Positions 60,368 through 64,000 of a stretch of DNA of 64,000 nt are shown here, piece by piece. Made by a program: the position numbers and the translations under genes. Source of the DNA: Ptiloglossa arizonensis (Eukaryota > Arthropoda > Insecta > Hymenoptera > Colletidae). How positions within the stretch are numbered: position 1 is the first letter of the stretch; each line of letters begins with the position of its first letter. The stretch spans positions 1,030,250-1,094,249 of the forward strand of contig NW_027478534.1 of the NCBI RefSeq assembly GCF_051014685.1. Direction: 5' to 3'. The notes below the pieces were generated by a model. The model ran no database searches. It had not been told where the DNA came from and worked only from the letters and a program-made list of their open reading frames with translations.

Positions 60368-63300
60368 CAACAGAAATTTGCGGATTGGTCAATCCGTTCG
60401 CGAGATATGGCAGTTTGGAGGTAAGAAACGCTTGAGAAACTCAAAATTTTCGCAGTTCTAATGCTCGAAATGAATAACTGGAACGGCCCAAGGGAAAACT
60501 ACACATACCGTTGTAATCGGGCGAGTTTCTACTTTCAGATGCAACAGAAATTTTGCGGATTGTTCAATCCGTTCGCGAGATATGGCAGTTTGGAGGTAAG
60601 AAACGCTTGAGAAACTCAAAATTTTCGCAGTTCTGATGCTCGACACGAATAACTAGAACGGCCTAGTGGAAAAGTGCGCATACCGTTGTAATCGGGCGAG
60701 TTTCTACTTTCAGATGCAACAGAAATTTTGCGGTTTGGTCAAACCGTTCGCGAGATATGGCTGTTTGGAGGTAAGAAACGCTTGAGAACACTCAAAATTT
60801 TCGCAGTTCTGATGCCCTAAACGAATAACTAGAACGGCCTAGGGGAAAGCTACACCTACCATTGTAATCGGGCGAGTTTCTACTTTCAGATGCAACAGAA
60901 ATTTTGCGGAATGGTCAATCCGTTCGCGAGATATGGCAATTTGGAGATAAGAAACGCTTGAGAAACTCAAAATTTTCGCAGTTCTGATGCTCGAAACGAG
61001 TAACTAGAACGGCCTAGGGGAGAAGTACGCATACCGTTGTAATCGGACGAGTTTCTACTTTCAGATGCAACAGAAATTTTGCGGATTAGTCAATCCGTTC
61101 GCGATATATGGCAGTTTGGAGGTTAGAAACGTTTGAGAAACTCAAAATTTTCGCCGTTCTGATGCTCGAAACGAATAACTAGAACGGCCTAGGGGAAAAC
61201 TACACATACCGTTGTAATCGAGCGAGTTTCTACTTTCAGATGCAACAGAAATTTTGCGGATTGGTCACTCCGTTCGCGAGATATGGCAGTTTGGAGGTAA
61301 GAAACGCTTGAGAAACTCAAAATTTTCGCAGTTATGATGCTCGAAATGAATAACTGGAACGGCTTAGGGGAAAACTACACATGCCGCTGTAATCGGGCGT
61401 GTTTCTACTTTCAGATGCAACAGAAATTTTGCGGATTGGTCAATCCGTTTGCGAGATGTGGCAGTTTGGAGGTAAGAAACGCTTGAGAACACTCAAAATT
61501 TTCGCAGTTCTGATGCCCTAAACGAATAACTAGAACGGCCTAGGGGAAAACTTCACCTACCGTTGTAATCGGGCGAGTTTCTACTTTCAGGTGCAACAGA
61601 AATTTTGCGGAACGGTCAATCCGTTCGCGAGATATGGCAATTTGGAGATAAGAAACGCTTGAGAAACTCAAAATTTTCGCAGTTCTGATGCTCGAAACGA
61701 GTAACTAGAACGGCCTAGGGGAGAAGTACGCATACCGTTGTAATCGGACGAGTTTCTACTTTCAGATGCAACAGAAATTTTGCGGATTAGTCAATCCGTT
61801 CGCGATGTATGGCAGTTTGGAGGTAAGAAACGCTTGAGAAACTCAAAATTTTCGCCGTTCTGATGCTCGAAACGAATAACTAGAACGGCCTAGGGGAAAA
61901 CTACACATACCGTTGTAATCGGGCGAGTTTCTACTTTCAGAAGCAACAGAAATTTTGCGGATTGGTCACTCCGTTCGCGAGATATGGCAGTTTGGAGGTA
62001 AGAAACGCTTGAGAAACTCAAAATTTTCGCAGTTCTGACGCTCGAAACGAATAACTAGAACGGCCTAGGGGAAAAGTGCGCATACCGTTGTAATCGGGCG
62101 AGTTTCTACTATCAGAAGCAACAGAAATTTTGCGGATTGGTCAATCCGTTCGCGAGATATGGCAGTTTGGAGGTAAGAAACGCTTGAGAAACTCAAAATT
62201 TTCGCAGTTCTGATGCTCGAAATGAATAACAGAAACGGCCTAGGGGAAAACTACACATACCGTTGTAATCGGGCGAGATTCTACTTTCAGATGCAACAGA
62301 AATTTTGCGGGTTGGTCAATCCGTTCGCGAGATATGGCCGTTTGGATGTAAGAAACGCTTGAGAAACTCAAAATTTTCGCCGTTCGGATGCTCGAAACGA
62401 ATAACTAGAACAGCCTAGGGGAAAACTACACATACCGTTGTAATCGGGCGAGTTTCTACTTTCAGAAGCAACAGAAATTTTGCGGATTGGTCAATCCGTT
62501 CGCGAGATATGGCAGTTTGGAGGTACGAAACGCTTGAGAAACTCACAATTTTCGCAGTTCTGATGCTCGAAATGAATAACAGGAACGGCCTAGGGGAAAA
62601 CTACACATACCGTTGTAATCGGGCGAGTTTCTACTTTCAGAAGCAACAGAAATTTTGCGGATTGGTCAATCCGTTCGCGAGATATGGCAGTTTGGAGGTA
62701 AGAAACGCTTGAGAAACTCAAAATTTCGCAGTTCTGATGCTCGACACGAATAACTAGAACGGCCTAGGGGAAAAGTGCGCATACCGTTGTAATCGGCCGA
62801 GTTTCTACTTTCAGATGCAACAGAAATTTTGCGGATTAGTCAATCCGTTCGCGATATATGGCAGTTTGGAGGTAAGAAACGCTTGAGAATCTCAAAATTT
62901 TCGCCGTTCTGATGCTCGAAACGAATAACTAGAACGGCCTAGGGGAAAACTACACCTACCGTTGTAATCGGGCGAGTCTCTACTTTCAGATGCAACAGAA
63001 ATTTTGCGGATTGGTCACCTCCGTTCGCGAGATGTGGCAGTTTGGAGGTAAGAAACGCTTGAGAAACTCAAAATTTTCGCAGTTCTGACGCTCGAAACGA
63101 ATAACTAGAACGGCCTAGGGGAAAAGTGCGCATTCCGTTGTAATCGGGCGAGTTTCTACTTCAGAAGCAACAGAAATTTTGCGGATTGGTCAATCCGTTC
63201 GCGAGATATTTCAGTTTGGATGTAAGAAACGCTTGAGAAACTCAAAATTTTCGCAGTTCTGATGCCCTAAACGAATAACTAGAACGGCCTAGGGGAAAAC

Positions 63301-64000
63301 TACACCTACCGTTGTAATCGGGCGAGTTTCTACTTTCAGATGCAACAGAAATTTGCGGTTTGGTCAATCCGTTCGCGAGATATGGCAGTTTGGAGGTAAG
63401 AAACGCTTGAGAAACTCAAATTTCGCAGTTCTGATTTCGACACGAATAACTAGAACGGCCTAGGGGAAAACTACACCTACCGTTGTAATCGGGCGAGTTT
63501 CTACTTTCAGATGCAACAGAAATTTTGCGGATTGGTCACTCCGTTCGCGAGATATGGCAGTTTGGAGGTAAGAAACGCTTGAGAATCTCAAAATTTCGCA
63601 GTTCTGATGCTCGACACGAATAACTAGAACGGCCTTAGGGAAAAGTACGCATACCGTTGTAATCGGGCGAGTTTCTACTTTCAGATGCAACAGAAATTTT
63701 GCGGTTTGGTCAATCCGTTCGCGAGATATGGCAGTTTGGAGGTAAGAAACGCTTGAGAAACTCAAAATTTTCGCAGTTCTGATGCTCGACACGAATAACT
63801 AGAACGGCCTAGGGGAAAACTACACATGCCGCTGTAATCGGGCGTGTTTCTACTTTCAGATGCAACAGAAATTTTGCGGATTGGTCAATCCGTTTGCGAG
63901 ATGTGGCAGTTTGGAGGTAAGAAACGCTTGAGAAACTCAAAATTTTCGCAGTTCTGATGCCCTAAACGAATAACTAGAGCGGCCTAGGGGAAAAGTGCGC
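60368..64000 (+). repeat. Super-unit S3, cut by the window end
   Basis: Opens like S1 with E1 (CTAATGCTCG, here GGCCCAAGGG), followed by the A/B hybrid with GAGAACACTC, C, D, GGCTTAGGGG, the CGATGTATGG monomer and the CTGACG cassette at 61,944. From about 62.46 kb it follows the 50.7-52.1 kb part of S1. The array continues unbroken to the last base, so the true end lies outside the window. The 62.7-63.6 kb part has many short-homopolymer losses. Confidence 0.8.

Larger units (their letters stand above)
1..64000 (+). repeat. 175 bp satellite DNA array, whole window
   Basis: The whole window is a head-to-tail tandem array of one 175 bp monomer, about 365 copies. Landmarks recurring in essentially every monomer are CAACAGAAATTTT at 1, the dyad CGGATT-4nt-AATCCG at 15-30, TTCGCGAG at 31, AAGAAACGCTTGAG at about 57, GCCTAGGGG at 120, a CCGTTGTAATCGG core at 142, and TTTCTACTTTCAG at 160-172. 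Monomers at 1, 176, 351, 526 and 701 are exactly 175 bp apart, and later indels are mostly single bases. All copies I followed lie on the same strand. No stretch over 300 bases lacks the repeat, and no gene interrupts it. Such arrays are typical of eukaryotic centromeric or pericentromeric heterochromatin. That assignment is inference, and I do not recognise the family or species. Confidence 0.98.

Noticed and set aside
63460..63792. Minus-strand open frame of 110 codons, and the many 62-85 codon minus-strand frames across the window
   Set aside because: They are translations of the satellite itself: nearly the same peptide recurs wherever the monomer allows it, frames shift by one base per monomer because 175 is not a multiple of three, and there is no start context, domain or codon pattern. 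The longest one arises where short deletions happen to keep the frame open.
1..64000. CRISPR-like array (regular repeats with spacers)
   Set aside because: There are no short identical repeats separated by unrelated spacers. The whole 175 bp unit is repeated, and the variable positions are point differences shared between copies.
1..64000. Ribosomal, tRNA or 5S gene tandem array
   Set aside because: No tRNA box A/B arrangement, 5S internal control region or rRNA motif is visible in the monomer, and position-by-position drift is too free for an RNA gene.
1..64000. Inverted segments or head-to-head junctions of the array
   Set aside because: Every monomer I followed reads CAACAGAAATTTT on the plus strand. 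I found no reverse-complement copy.
1..64000. Transposon or telomeric repeat insertions within the array
   Set aside because: No target-site duplication, long terminal repeat, poly-A tail, transposase frame or TTAGGG-type run was seen; all length changes are a few bases or whole monomers.

Overview
The window is one uninterrupted satellite DNA array. From base 1 to base 64,000 I find only head-to-tail copies of a single 175 bp monomer, about 365 copies, all in the same orientation. I see no inverted monomer, no inserted transposon, no unique sequence, no RNA gene and no believable protein gene. A monomer counted by hand is about 44% G+C. All coordinates below use a phase in which position 1 of the monomer is the first base of CAACAGAAATTTT, so monomers start at 1, 176, 351, 526, 701 and so on. 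The open frames of about 60-110 codons, mostly on the minus strand, are translations of the monomer and recur with it.

The organism is a eukaryote, because arrays of this length, monomer size and higher-order structure are typical of centromeric or pericentromeric heterochromatin. I do not recognise the monomer and cannot name the species. A monomer carries about 12 CpG dinucleotides where base composition predicts about 8. This lack of CpG decay leans towards a lineage with weak germline methylation, such as many insects and other invertebrates, or towards a young array. A plant or other host is not excluded.

Layout. (1) 1-14,504 is the left flank: older-looking, mixed monomer types with loose 7-, 8- and 9-monomer higher-order repeats (HORs), the clearest being a tandem 1,398 bp pair at 10,486-13,281. 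(2) 14,505-17,479 is the first appearance of a four-monomer (A-B-C-D) HOR of exactly 700 bp. (3) 17,480-21,154 is a seven-monomer HOR (E1-E7, about 1,225 bp) in three copies. (4) 20,630-31,304 and 31,305-38,481 are two successive copies of a very large super-unit, built from E, A-B-C-D, a six-monomer variant A-B-C-B-C'-D (1,050 bp) and a four-monomer cassette called F here. This is the most homogeneous part. (5) 38,482-43,207 and 43,208-47,057 are another pair of related super-units. (6) 47,058-55,113, 55,114-60,367 and 60,368-64,000 are three copies, the last cut by the window end, of a further super-unit with its own monomer variants.

Within the monomer several elements stand out: a 16 bp dyad (15-30) that keeps its base pairing through paired substitutions in class A; a second small dyad next to an AAAATTTT tract (66-84); a CENP-B-box-like 17-mer (140-156); and a strongly conserved 33 bp stretch (160-175 plus 1-17) that looks like a splice acceptor followed by ATG. 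Chimeric monomers always join in register, which points to unequal crossover and gene conversion as the engine of the array. The likely role is structural (centromere or pericentromere). That is inference from sequence form, not something the sequence proves.
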